Positions 1 to 7,776 of a stretch of 17,283 bases of DNA are shown piece after piece. Position 1 is the first letter of the stretch. Each line of letters begins with the position of its first letter. This stretch comes from VBAS01 sp035764525 (GTDB lineage Bacteria > Bacteroidota > Bacteroidia > Chitinophagales > Chitinophagaceae). Under the pieces are notes generated by a model. The model worked only from the letters and a program-made list of their open reading frames with translations. It was not told where the DNA came from and searched no databases. Location: the NCBI GenBank assembly GCA_035764525.1, contig DASTZB010000267.1, positions 1 through 17,283 on the forward strand. The letters are read 5' to 3'. A program made the position numbers and the translations under genes.

Positions 1-1
1 A

Positions 2-1216
2 CAATATCTCTTTTTTATGTCGTGGTCATCTACGGATGCCATAAGCCTATGCTTTTTACTTTTTGCATTGGCAGAAACAATTAATATTATTCAAACTGGG
101 AAAGAAATAAGTTTGTTGAGAGCAGTTGGCTATGGCTTATTGTTTTGCTTGCCTTACTTTTTCAGATATATGTATCTGCCTGTCGCAGGATTATTGCCAT
201 TGCTTGTTTTTCTTTCTGGTATTAACTTAAAAAATAAAAAACTAAAAGTTTCAGGTTTGAAGCTTTTGGGGATAGCTGCTTTTTTTATAGCCGTTTTATC
301 GGTAATTAGTTTGCTTACCTATGGAAATGCAGTATATCTGAATAATTTTGGTCGTGGATTTTATATTAATCAGCTTGCTGATTGGTATCCTTTTTTACCT
401 GCGTCATTTATAAATCTTGATTTTGCTGCACAATTAATTGAAAAAATTTCGCCTTTGAATTACAGCCAAGCCATGTCTTATTTTAATATCATAAACATAC
501 TATTGGTCTTCTTATTCTCTTTTCTATTAGGGCTGTACGTTTATTTTAATAAACGGAATCTTTTTTCTTCGAGTCATTCCGCTTTTATAATTATTGGCTC
601 TCTTATTTCAATTTTTATCATTCTTCTGCTCGCTTACCTTTCATTTATTTACAAGAAAATTCAATGGGGCTATATAAATTGGACATATGTTAGCGATGAG
701 CGGTATTTTGCCTTCGTATATATTTTTTTTCTTCTTCTTTTTTTTATTTGTCTATATCATTACAGTGCCTTTTTCAAAAGGCCTTTGATCCGTTTTTTTG
801 CTTTTATTGCCGTTTGCTGTTTTAGCATTGAAGTAATGCATGGCATTTATTATAACATAAAAATTCTTGGTCATCATAAAGATTTATCTCCAATTCGTGA
901 ATCTGAAAATGTTTACAAGCGTTTCCCTGCAATAATAAAAGAAATTAAAGAACAGAACCCTGACCGGGAAGTTTTTGTTTCTGCTCCTGACCTGTTTTAT
1001 ACGCATGACGCTTCACAACTTGGATATAAGGCGATCTTTGATTATCAGAATTTATCAAGAACAGCTTTAACAGTGACTAAAAAAAGTATTTTGATCTTAC
1101 CTATCCATACAAATGAAGTGATAATAATGAAAGACTATATTGAAACGAAAAAACCGAAATCAATATTAACTATTGACGGAGTCTTTTTCTATGCTGAAGA
1201 AATAAATCCGGAATAA
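2..1216 (+). CDS. GT-C-like polytopic membrane protein, paralogue 1 (5' partial)
   Basis: The reading frame is open to the left window edge. The residues before the first ATG at 17 (Q-Y-L-F-F) align with paralogue 2 (Q-Y-T-F-F, residues 139-143), so the gene starts upstream and about 138 residues are missing. The visible 404 residues contain many hydrophobic helices, the conserved FFRYMYLP segment, WYPFLPASFIN, a D-E-R-Y-F motif and a soluble C-terminal domain with the NPDRE motif. It is closest to the next gene, sharing most motif residues, and lies 18 bases upstream of it, so they are probably co-transcribed. Family-level inference: a membrane glycosyltransferase of the PMT/ArnT-like GT-C type, using a lipid-linked sugar at the outer face of the inner membrane. 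The catalytic acidic residue of the first periplasmic loop lies in the missing part, so activity cannot be judged here. Confidence 0.8.
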   Translation, partial: QYLFFMSWSSTDAISLCFLLFALAETINIIQTGKEISLLRAVGYGLLFCLPYFFRYMYLPVAGLLPLLVFLSGINLKNKKLKVSGLKLLGIAAFFIAVLSVISLLTYGNAVYLNNFGRGFYINQLADWYPFLPASFINLDFAAQLIEKISPLNYSQAMSYFNIINILLVFLFSFLLGLYVYFNKRNLFSSSHSAFIIIGSLISIFIILLLAYLSFIYKKIQWGYINWTYVSDERYFAFVYIFFLLLFFICLYHYSAFFKRPLIRFFAFIAVCCFSIEVMHGIYYNIKILGHHKDLSPIRESENVYKRFPAIIKEIKEQNPDREVFVSAPDLFYTHDASQLGYKAIFDYQNLSRTALTVTKKSILILPIHTNEVIIMKDYIETKKPKSILTIDGVFFYAEEINPE

Positions 1217-1234
1217 TGAATCTTTCTCAATAAA

Positions 1235-2866
1235 ATGAATCGATTAAAAAAAATACTGGAGAGTCGTTTTGCGGGAATTTTTTGTTTTTTGTTTGCTATC
1301 ACTAATCGAATCATTTTTGCAACACTGTATTCCCGGATTGGAACCGATACAAAATTACAATTGGCATATGCGGAAAATCTGCAAGCCGGAAAGGGGATGG
1401 GGGTTATAAAATATTTTACCAATGATTTGAGCACGCCGGTTTTTGATAGCCACCTCCAATTCCCTCCGGGATTTTCCCTTGTTATTATTCCCTTTTTGAA
1501 ATTTTTTGATGGCAATGAATATAAAGCCATGTTGGCATATGATATTGTCGTTTCGATTCTTTTTGTTATTGCAGTAAGACTATTGGGAAAAAAGGCAGGT
1601 TTGTCTCCGGTATTAAATAATATCGCCACCCTAACAGCCGGATGCTCACAATACACTTTTTTTATGTCCTGGTCGGCAACTGAAGGGATCGCATTGTGTT
1701 TCATATTATTTGCGTTGACTCAAACCATTGCCGTTATTGACAAGAGAGGAAATATTGGCTTATTGAGGGCTACCGCCACTGGCTTATTATTTTGTTTGCC
1801 ATTTTTTTTCCGTTACATGTATTTGCCATTAGCATTCTTGTTCCCATTTTTTATCCTTCTATCGGGCATTCTTTTAAAAAATAAAAATCTAAAGCTCGGT
1901 GGGTTAAAAACTTTAGCAGCCTCTGCCATGTTCTTTATTCTTTTATTTATTTTCAGCTTATCCGCTGCCGAGAATGCTTTGCATTTAACTAATGTTGGGC
2001 GTGGGATATTCTTTGATCAATTTGTTGAATGGTATCCTTTTTTACCCGCTTCATTCATTAATATCGATTTTGGAGCACAATTGATACAGGGTCTATTGGG
2101 TTTGGAATATAGTCGTGTTATATTTTATCTTAAAATTATTAATCTCGTGATCTTTGTAATACTTTTTTTATTGCTATGGCGATATTTGAATGTTCAAAAA
2201 AAGAAATTACAATTTTCAAATAATTTCCTTTTTATCGTTATTGGTTCATTTGTGGCACTTGCAATCATCCTTTTACTTGCATGGGTTACGCTTACTTATA
2301 AACAAATATCCTGGGGTTTTCATAGATGGACTCATGTCCAGGAACCCCGATATTTTGCTTTCATATACGTATTTATGCCTTTGCTGTTGCTTATATGTCT
2401 TCAATATTATCGCTCATCTTTTAAGAAGCCATTGATACGCTTTGTTATTTGGGGACTGTTCTTTTGCCTGGGAACAGAAATAATTCACGGTATTTACTAT
2501 AACGCCAAGATCCTTATTTCGCACAAAGACCTGTCTTATATTCGGGAGACAGAGAAAAGCTTTAGAAGTTTTCCCACTATCATATCAGAAATTAAAAATC
2601 AAAATCCCGACCGGGAATTGCTCATTTGTGCTCCCAACCAGTATTACCTTTACACTGCTTCACAGATGGGCTATAAAGCAATTTTTGACTACACAAATTT
2701 TTTAGAAGCCGATCACCTCAAGGTGTCATCAAAAAGTCTTTTATTAATGCCTATCCAGCCCGAAGACACAATAATTATAAAGGACTATCTTGGAAAGAAA
2801 AAACCTCGCTTGATCTTAACCATTCCCAGTACTTTATTTTACGTACAAGAAATAGACCCGCAATAA
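1235..2866 (+). CDS. GT-C-like polytopic membrane protein, paralogue 2
   Basis: A complete 543-residue protein with an N-terminal membrane helix (about 11-31), a first loop carrying D38, G-K-G (52-54), D71 and F-P-P-G (76-79), about ten further hydrophobic segments, and a soluble tail from about residue 435. Conserved blocks shared with its neighbours are FFRYMYLP (191-198), WYPFLPASFIN (266-276), E-P-R-Y-F (370-374) and NPDRE (457-461). An acidic residue in the first external loop, a PPG segment after it, and an RY motif before late helices are typical of PMT/ArnT-like GT-C glycosyltransferases, which move sugars from polyprenyl-phosphate donors to lipids, glycans or proteins. The family call is inference from this pattern; donor and acceptor cannot be read. 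The start aligns with those of paralogues 3 and 4. Spacing to its neighbours is 18 and 25 bases, suggesting one operon. Confidence 0.85.
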   Translation: MNRLKKILESRFAGIFCFLFAITNRIIFATLYSRIGTDTKLQLAYAENLQAGKGMGVIKYFTNDLSTPVFDSHLQFPPGFSLVIIPFLKFFDGNEYKAMLAYDIVVSILFVIAVRLLGKKAGLSPVLNNIATLTAGCSQYTFFMSWSATEGIALCFILFALTQTIAVIDKRGNIGLLRATATGLLFCLPFFFRYMYLPLAFLFPFFILLSGILLKNKNLKLGGLKTLAASAMFFILLFIFSLSAAENALHLTNVGRGIFFDQFVEWYPFLPASFINIDFGAQLIQGLLGLEYSRVIFYLKIINLVIFVILFLLLWRYLNVQKKKLQFSNNFLFIVIGSFVALAIILLLAWVTLTYKQISWGFHRWTHVQEPRYFAFIYVFMPLLLLICLQYYRSSFKKPLIRFVIWGLFFCLGTEIIHGIYYNAKILISHKDLSYIRETEKSFRSFPTIISEIKNQNPDRELLICAPNQYYLYTASQMGYKAIFDYTNFLEADHLKVSSKSLLLMPIQPEDTIIIKDYLGKKKPRLILTIPSTLFYVQEIDPQ

Positions 2867-2891
2867 AGAATGTAGATTATTTTTGTTTTGC

Positions 2892-4508
2892 ATGAAATCT
2901 GTTTACAATTTTCTTTCATCAAAAAAAACAGGCTGGCTTTTTACTCTGGTTGCCATTGCTTGCAGGACTATAAATATTCTTTATGCTTCATTTATCAGCC
3001 GGGATAAAATTTTCCTTGCATTACAAAGCAAAAGCTGGATTAATGGAAAGGGGTTCAGTGTCCCTCAATATTTTGTAACAGATCTTGCTAATCCTGTTTA
3101 TGATCTTACACCAAAATGGCCTCCTGGCTATCCAATTTTACTTGCACCATTTTTAAAAATTTTTGACTACGATGTTGCTGCTGCTACTACCGCAATTGAT
3201 CTGACCGCTGGAATTATTTTGATTTTTTTATCGAGAGCTATTGCCGTTCAACTAAAATTTCCCGCAGCCGCTGTAAACATAATTACACTTGTCGTTGGGT
3301 GTTTTGAGTATGCATTTATTTCTGAAGCATTACCGACTGACGTTTCATCATTTGCTTTTTTCATTGGTGGGTTGCTGCTTTTACTAAAAGCAATTCAACA
3401 AGAAACTTTATCGATATATAAAATAATAGCTGCGTCATTACTTTTGTTTGTACCCTGTACTTTTCGCTACGCTTATCCACCATTGAGCATTGCTGCACCG
3501 CTCGCTTTGATATTTGTTGGATGGTATTTGCAAAAAAAGATGTTTATAAAAAAAGGTGTGTTGAGCTTATTGGTTATCTCATTACTTCTGGCAATCTTTT
3601 TTGTATCCATGAAAATAACAACGGGGAGAACAGGATACATTGTTGATACAGGAAAAGGTTTTTATCCTGAAAATCTTTTTCATTGTGCGCCTGTAGTTCC
3701 CGGATCTTTCATCAATACTTTTTTTACTACAAGCCAGTTGATAAATAAGACAGGAATGTCTTTCTCGCAAAGCCATAGCCTATTAGAAATAATTAGTGCA
3801 TTGATGGTTGTTGGCTTGCTGATATTGTTTTCTTTGTTATTCATCAAAAAAAAGTTTTTTAAACTGATTGATCCTTTCAAATTATTTCTGTTGACCGGTT
3901 TTTTTATTTCGGGAGCATCATTTGTTTCACTTGGCTATCTGTCCCTGATATATAAACCACAACCAGGCTGGGGAAATTACATAGGCGAGCCGCGGTACTT
4001 TATGTTTATTAATTTTTATCTGCAATTTGCTTTTATTGGTTGGATATTCATATATGATCCCTGGAAAAAGAACGCCTTGCAAAGATTTATCGTCTCCATT
4101 TTTTCCCTTCTTTTATTTATTGAAATAGTTCATAATGTTTATTTCTATACAAAAGTTGCAATTGCTCCATCAAAATACCAGGTGGCTCCTTATGAAGAAG
4201 TTGATTATACTTATTTTACAAATACACTTGAATCATTAAAAAGGGATAATCCTGATACAGAGTTTTTAGTTGTCGCAGAAAGTGACGACTTCTTTCCTTT
4301 GATGGCCGCATATCTTGATCAGAAAGGAATATATGATGGCCAAATTCTTGCGAAGGAATTGCCCCAGGTAAAAAAGAAAACAATAATCCTTTTTACTTTA
4401 TATGATAACGAGCTAACGAATTACAGGGATTTCCTCGCAAATCACGGTGCATCATTATTGAATCATGTTAATGGAGTTAATTTTTACACTGTCCCGATAG
4501 TCCCTTGA
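2892..4508 (+). CDS. GT-C-like polytopic membrane protein, paralogue 3
   Basis: I chose the ATG at 2892 (538 residues) over the in-frame TTG at 2883 because M-K-S-V-Y-N-F-L-S-S then aligns residue for residue with paralogue 4 and puts D38, GKGF (52-55), D71 and WPPGY (76-80) at the same numbers. Architecture is as in the neighbours: membrane helices to about residue 430, then a soluble domain with a NPDTE motif. It is closest to paralogue 4. It departs from the array in two places: W-Y-P of the WYP..PASFIN block is C-A-P here (265-267) with G for A in PASFIN, and the loop before E-P-R-Y-F is 3-4 residues shorter than in paralogue 4. These changes sit in otherwise invariant blocks, so substrate preference may differ or activity may be weaker. 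GT-C assignment is by pattern only. Confidence 0.84.
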   Translation: MKSVYNFLSSKKTGWLFTLVAIACRTINILYASFISRDKIFLALQSKSWINGKGFSVPQYFVTDLANPVYDLTPKWPPGYPILLAPFLKIFDYDVAAATTAIDLTAGIILIFLSRAIAVQLKFPAAAVNIITLVVGCFEYAFISEALPTDVSSFAFFIGGLLLLLKAIQQETLSIYKIIAASLLLFVPCTFRYAYPPLSIAAPLALIFVGWYLQKKMFIKKGVLSLLVISLLLAIFFVSMKITTGRTGYIVDTGKGFYPENLFHCAPVVPGSFINTFFTTSQLINKTGMSFSQSHSLLEIISALMVVGLLILFSLLFIKKKFFKLIDPFKLFLLTGFFISGASFVSLGYLSLIYKPQPGWGNYIGEPRYFMFINFYLQFAFIGWIFIYDPWKKNALQRFIVSIFSLLLFIEIVHNVYFYTKVAIAPSKYQVAPYEEVDYTYFTNTLESLKRDNPDTEFLVVAESDDFFPLMAAYLDQKGIYDGQILAKELPQVKKKTIILFTLYDNELTNYRDFLANHGASLLNHVNGVNFYTVPIVP

Positions 4509-4567
4509 AAATTTTTCGTTCTTTTCATTGCTTCATTTAAATAATTGTAAGCTATTTTTATCTTTTA

Positions 4568-6193
4568 ATGAATAAGATCAAATCATTCTTTTCTTCCAGG
4601 TCCGCGTCGGTAATATTTATTTGTATTGCTGTTTTTTCACGAGTTGTGAATGTGCTGTTTCTTTCTTATGCCGGCAGAGATAAAATGTTCGTAGTACTAC
4701 AAAGCAAAACTTTTCTGGATGGCAAAGGATTCGCTATCCCTGAATATTTTACCTCAAATCCTCAATTGCCGGTTTATGATTACACACCGATGTGGCCACC
4801 TGGTTATTCTCTTCTGCTGGCACCTTTCTTAAAGATATTTAATTATGATGTTTATTGGGCCACTACGACCCTTGATATCATTGCTTGTATTGCTCTGATC
4901 TTTGTTGTAAGAAAAATTTGCTGGCAGATTGGCTTTCCAACGATCGCTGTCAATTTAATGACATTGGTTGCGGGTTGTTTTGAGTACATGTTTATTAATG
5001 ATTCCAAGCCCACGGACAATGTTCCGATCGTTCTTTTTTTATATGGCATTAGTTTAGTGATCAAATTGGTTTCGGACCAACACTTTTCTTTATCCGCTAT
5101 CTTTTTTGCTGCTTTTATTTCATTTCTGCCAAATGTTTTCCGATATAGTTACCCGCCGCTTTCTATCGCTGTAGCTGCTTCGGTTCTTTTTATGGGTTTT
5201 GTAAAAAAAGAAAGTCTGCTTAAAAAGAAAGGAGCCTGGCTGTCAGTATTTGTTCTTGTAATGATCGCCGCTTTTTTATTCACCATGAAATTGGCAACAG
5301 GTTATGCGGGATATGCAGTGCCAACTGCAAGGGGATACTTTCCGGAAAATCTTATTCATTGGTATCCGGTCGTACCCGCTTCATTTATAAACGTTGCATT
5401 TATTGCAAGTCAAGCAAGAATAATTGCCGGTTTTTCTCTTGACACAATTTTGCGAATATTGGAGATCATTAATATCATTACCGTTTCTTCCCTTGTTCTT
5501 CTTTTTGCATACCTTTTTTTTAACAAAAAATTCCTGGCAATACTTACTCCGTTTAAATGGTTTTTGATAATCGGTCTTTTTGCAAGCGCCGCCACCTTTG
5601 TTTCCTTAGGTTATCTTTCTTTTACTTATGAAGTTCAAAGATGGAAGGATTTCATATGGAGCTACGTTTATGATCATCGCTATTACGCATTCACATTTAT
5701 TTTTCTGCAAATTGCCTTTTTGGGTTGGATATTTCTATACAAAACTTCATGGAAAAATTTATTTCTGAAGCTTGTTGTTGCCTGTTTTTCTTTGACTCTT
5801 TTTATCGAGGTCATACACAATATTTATTTCCATACAAAAGTTGCATTTAATTTTAAGAAGTATAAATCCGCAGTGTTCCGCGAGCAGGATTATGTGTATT
5901 TCTTCAAACTAATAAAAGAGTTGGAAGAAAAATATCCGGATTATGATATCTGGTCAACTTCTTCTGGCGACTTCTTTTACCAATATACAGCAATCTATCT
6001 GGGGCATACGGGCATCTCAGATGTAACAAGTTTCAAGGACAAAACACTTAAGGTAAACAGGAAAACAATACTTACGTTGATGTTATATGATCATGAAATA
6101 CCCGAATACAGTGATTTCCTGTCCAGATCAAAGATTCTTTTTAAGAAAAAAATTGACAACTCAAATAATTATATAATTGAGTTATTGCCTTGA
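4568..6193 (+). CDS. GT-C-like polytopic membrane protein, paralogue 4
   Basis: A complete 541-residue protein with first-loop residues D38, GKGF (52-55), D71 and WPPGY (76-80), then FRYSYPPLSIA (191-201), WYPVVPASFIN (265-275), D-H-R-Y-Y (369-373) and a soluble C-terminal domain from about 435 with Y-P-D-Y-D in place of NPDRE. It is most similar to paralogue 3. The gap to paralogue 3 (59 bases) is longer than the other gaps in the array and is very AT-rich; I saw no convincing promoter or terminator there. Its last 12 bases overlap the 3' end of the oppositely oriented exbD-like gene and there is no hairpin between them, so transcripts from the two genes must overlap. The role inferred from the fold pattern is membrane glycosyl transfer; the acceptor is unknown. 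Confidence 0.85.
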   Translation: MNKIKSFFSSRSASVIFICIAVFSRVVNVLFLSYAGRDKMFVVLQSKTFLDGKGFAIPEYFTSNPQLPVYDYTPMWPPGYSLLLAPFLKIFNYDVYWATTTLDIIACIALIFVVRKICWQIGFPTIAVNLMTLVAGCFEYMFINDSKPTDNVPIVLFLYGISLVIKLVSDQHFSLSAIFFAAFISFLPNVFRYSYPPLSIAVAASVLFMGFVKKESLLKKKGAWLSVFVLVMIAAFLFTMKLATGYAGYAVPTARGYFPENLIHWYPVVPASFINVAFIASQARIIAGFSLDTILRILEIINIITVSSLVLLFAYLFFNKKFLAILTPFKWFLIIGLFASAATFVSLGYLSFTYEVQRWKDFIWSYVYDHRYYAFTFIFLQIAFLGWIFLYKTSWKNLFLKLVVACFSLTLFIEVIHNIYFHTKVAFNFKKYKSAVFREQDYVYFFKLIKELEEKYPDYDIWSTSSGDFFYQYTAIYLGHTGISDVTSFKDKTLKVNRKTILTLMLYDHEIPEYSDFLSRSKILFKKKIDNSNNYIIELLP

Positions 6194-6751
6194 TGCCTTT
6201 TGGGCTTTTAAGAATTGTAATTCATCTGCCGTCGGCTCAACAATTGCATATTTTTTTACATCATTGATCACTGTTTCATCTAAAGCATCAATAACATTTT
6301 TATAAACTGATTTTGAAGTTGGTTTAATAAGCAGCATCATTCCTTTTCTGCCATCAGCGAATTTCCCGCTGGCATCAATATCTTTTTGCTTTTGGCGAAT
6401 TATTTTTCCAATGCCTTCATATGTTGAATAATTAGTTTGAAAGATTGTATTTGACCTCGCTGCATTATCAAAAGTGCCATTGTAATAATAAACACCGTTG
6501 TCTTCATCCAGCAAAAGCGTTAAAGCAAGGTCATCGATTATTTTTGTTGAATCTTTATTATTTGTCGGATCTTTCGGCATAAACAGGTCAGTAGCTTTTG
6601 GCGTTGACATCGTCGTTGTGAAAACAAAAAAAGTGATCAGCAAAAAGCCAAGATCCACCATTGGCGTCATATCAATTCGAATGATTTGTTTTTTGTTATG
6701 AGAAAAAGATCTTCCCTTCCGCATATCGGCGGTATTTTCAATTTGTGCCAT
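6182..6751 (-). CDS. exbD: ExbD/TolR-type biopolymer transport protein
   Basis: A 189-residue protein with a short cytoplasmic N-terminus rich in charge, one membrane helix (about 31-50) and a periplasmic domain. The segment IDMTPMVDLGFLLITFFVF matches the ExbD/TolR signature, and D33 sits where the essential membrane Asp of E. coli ExbD (D25) lies. ExbD works with the ExbB proton channel and TonB to energise outer-membrane receptors, or in TolQR-like systems for envelope integrity. Oddly, no exbB or tonB is beside it: its upstream neighbour is a divergent stress protein, and its 3' end overlaps the membrane-protein array by 12 bases. It must therefore use an ExbB encoded elsewhere. Bacteroidota genomes often hold several ExbD copies, so it may be a spare or specialised one. 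The start at 6751 is the only good ATG before the conserved region. Confidence 0.9.
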   Translation of the reverse strand: MAQIENTADMRKGRSFSHNKKQIIRIDMTPMVDLGFLLITFFVFTTTMSTPKATDLFMPKDPTNNKDSTKIIDDLALTLLLDEDNGVYYYNGTFDNAARSNTIFQTNYSTYEGIGKIIRQKQKDIDASGKFADGRKGMMLLIKPTSKSVYKNVIDALDETVINDVKKYAIVEPTADELQFLKAQKASRQ

Positions 6752-6825
6752 AAATACTGTTTCCTTTTAGATGCTGTGAATTAGCGTTTCCATAATATCA
6801 ATCATGGGTTTTACTGACGCTGGTC

Positions 6826-6857
6826 ATTGTCATGGCGTGGTTCTTGTGCTACATTTA
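6826..6857 (+). promoter_or_regulatory. Possible promoter of the universal stress gene
   Basis: ATTG (6826-6829), 20 bases, then TACATTTA (6850-6857), one base off the Bacteroidota -7 consensus TAnnTTTG. Transcription would begin near 6864, giving a leader of about 14 bases. This is a weak match judged by eye. Confidence 0.35.
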
Positions 6858-6877
6858 TTTCACTAATTATCATCATC

Positions 6878-7705
6878 ATGAAAACGATAATTGTTCCTAC
6901 CGATTTTTCGCCAATCGCCACAAATGCAATGAATTTTGCAGCTGATATGGCAGTAAATATTAATGCCAGCTTAATGCTGTTACATGTTTACCAGGTGCCG
7001 GTTTCTATGACGGATGTACCGGTTGTGTTGGTATCGGCAGAAGAATTAAGAAAGAGCAGCGAAACAAGATTAGAGGAGATAAAAGATGCGCTGATGCATA
7101 TTACATCTGGAAAAATTAAAGTTTATACAGAAGCTAGACTGGGCGATGTGTCTGATGAATTGGAAGATGTTTGTAAACACATTCAACCTTTTGCCGTAAT
7201 AATGGGAACAAGAGGAACAAGTGGTGTTGAAAGGGTTCTATTTGGTAGCACGACTCTGACAGCAATTCGTCATCTTACTTGGCCGGTTATAGTTGTTCCT
7301 CCCGGAAAAGAATACGGTACCGGCATAAAGAAAATAGGGTTTGCATGCGATTTTGAAAAAGTGGTTGAAAGCACTCCAATTCAATTTATCAAGAACATGG
7401 TAAAAGAATTTGGTGCAGAATTGCATGTATTGAATGTCGATTATGAAGGCAGGCATTTCAAACCCGAAACACCGGAAGAATCACTGATGCTTCACACTTT
7501 ACTAGAAGATCTTAATCCTAATTATCATTTTATTAATCATGTTGACATCGAAGATGGAATTAATGAGTTTGTTGAAGAGAACAATATTGACCTATTGATT
7601 ACGATACCCAAGAAACATAAACTGCTGGATAGTTTATTCAAACACAGTAGCACAAAACAACTTGTCACACAATCTCATGTACCAGTAATGTGTGTGCATG
7701 AATAG
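6878..7705 (+). CDS. Universal stress protein with two Usp domains
   Basis: The protein has 275 residues starting at the ATG at 6878. The upstream in-frame TTG at 6827 would add 17 residues before the canonical M-K-T-I-I-V-P-T-D-F-S start of the Usp fold, so I reject it. Domain 1 (about 1-141) has the nucleotide-binding signature G110-x2-G113-x9-G123-S124 and ends in WPVIVVP, so it can probably bind ATP. Domain 2 (about 150-275) keeps the fold's start (I-G-F-A-C-D-F) and end (H-V-P-V-M-C-V) but has IPKKHKLLDSLFKHSST where the glycine signature should be, so it likely does not bind ATP. Tandem Usp proteins of this size are common in Bacteroidota and are thought to act in the cytoplasm under stress or starvation; the partner is unknown. 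It is monocistronic and ends at a bidirectional terminator. Confidence 0.92.
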   Translation: MKTIIVPTDFSPIATNAMNFAADMAVNINASLMLLHVYQVPVSMTDVPVVLVSAEELRKSSETRLEEIKDALMHITSGKIKVYTEARLGDVSDELEDVCKHIQPFAVIMGTRGTSGVERVLFGSTTLTAIRHLTWPVIVVPPGKEYGTGIKKIGFACDFEKVVESTPIQFIKNMVKEFGAELHVLNVDYEGRHFKPETPEESLMLHTLLEDLNPNYHFINHVDIEDGINEFVEENNIDLLITIPKKHKLLDSLFKHSSTKQLVTQSHVPVMCVHE

Positions 7706-7724
7706 AGAGGGTTTGGCGGTTAAT

Positions 7725-7759
7725 AAAAAAGCCATCCGCCAAGGGCAGATGGCTTTTTT
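7725..7759. terminator. Bidirectional intrinsic terminator between usp and asnS
   Basis: The arms AAAAAAGCCATC (7725-7736) and GATGGCTTTTTT (7748-7759) are perfectly complementary over 12 base pairs. Inside the loop GCC-AAG-GGC (7738-7746) can pair too. A-tract and T-tract flank the GC core on both strands, so it can end both the rightward usp transcript and the leftward asnS transcript. Confidence 0.92.
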
Positions 7760-7776
7760 ATGTGTTCAACAAATAG

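Noticed and set aside
1189..1704. 171-residue open frame on the minus strand across the junction of paralogues 1 and 2
   Set aside because: It is antisense to two well-supported genes, its product has no recognisable domain, and the plus-strand frames are conserved between paralogues.
4509..4567. Promoter in the 59-base gap before paralogue 4
   Set aside because: TATTTTTA resembles TAnnTTTG but no -33 element lies at the right distance, and chance matches are expected in such AT-rich sequence.
6827..6877. N-terminal extension of the universal stress protein from a TTG codon
   Set aside because: The Usp fold begins at M-K-T-I-I-V-P-T-D; the extra 17 residues overlap the likely promoter.
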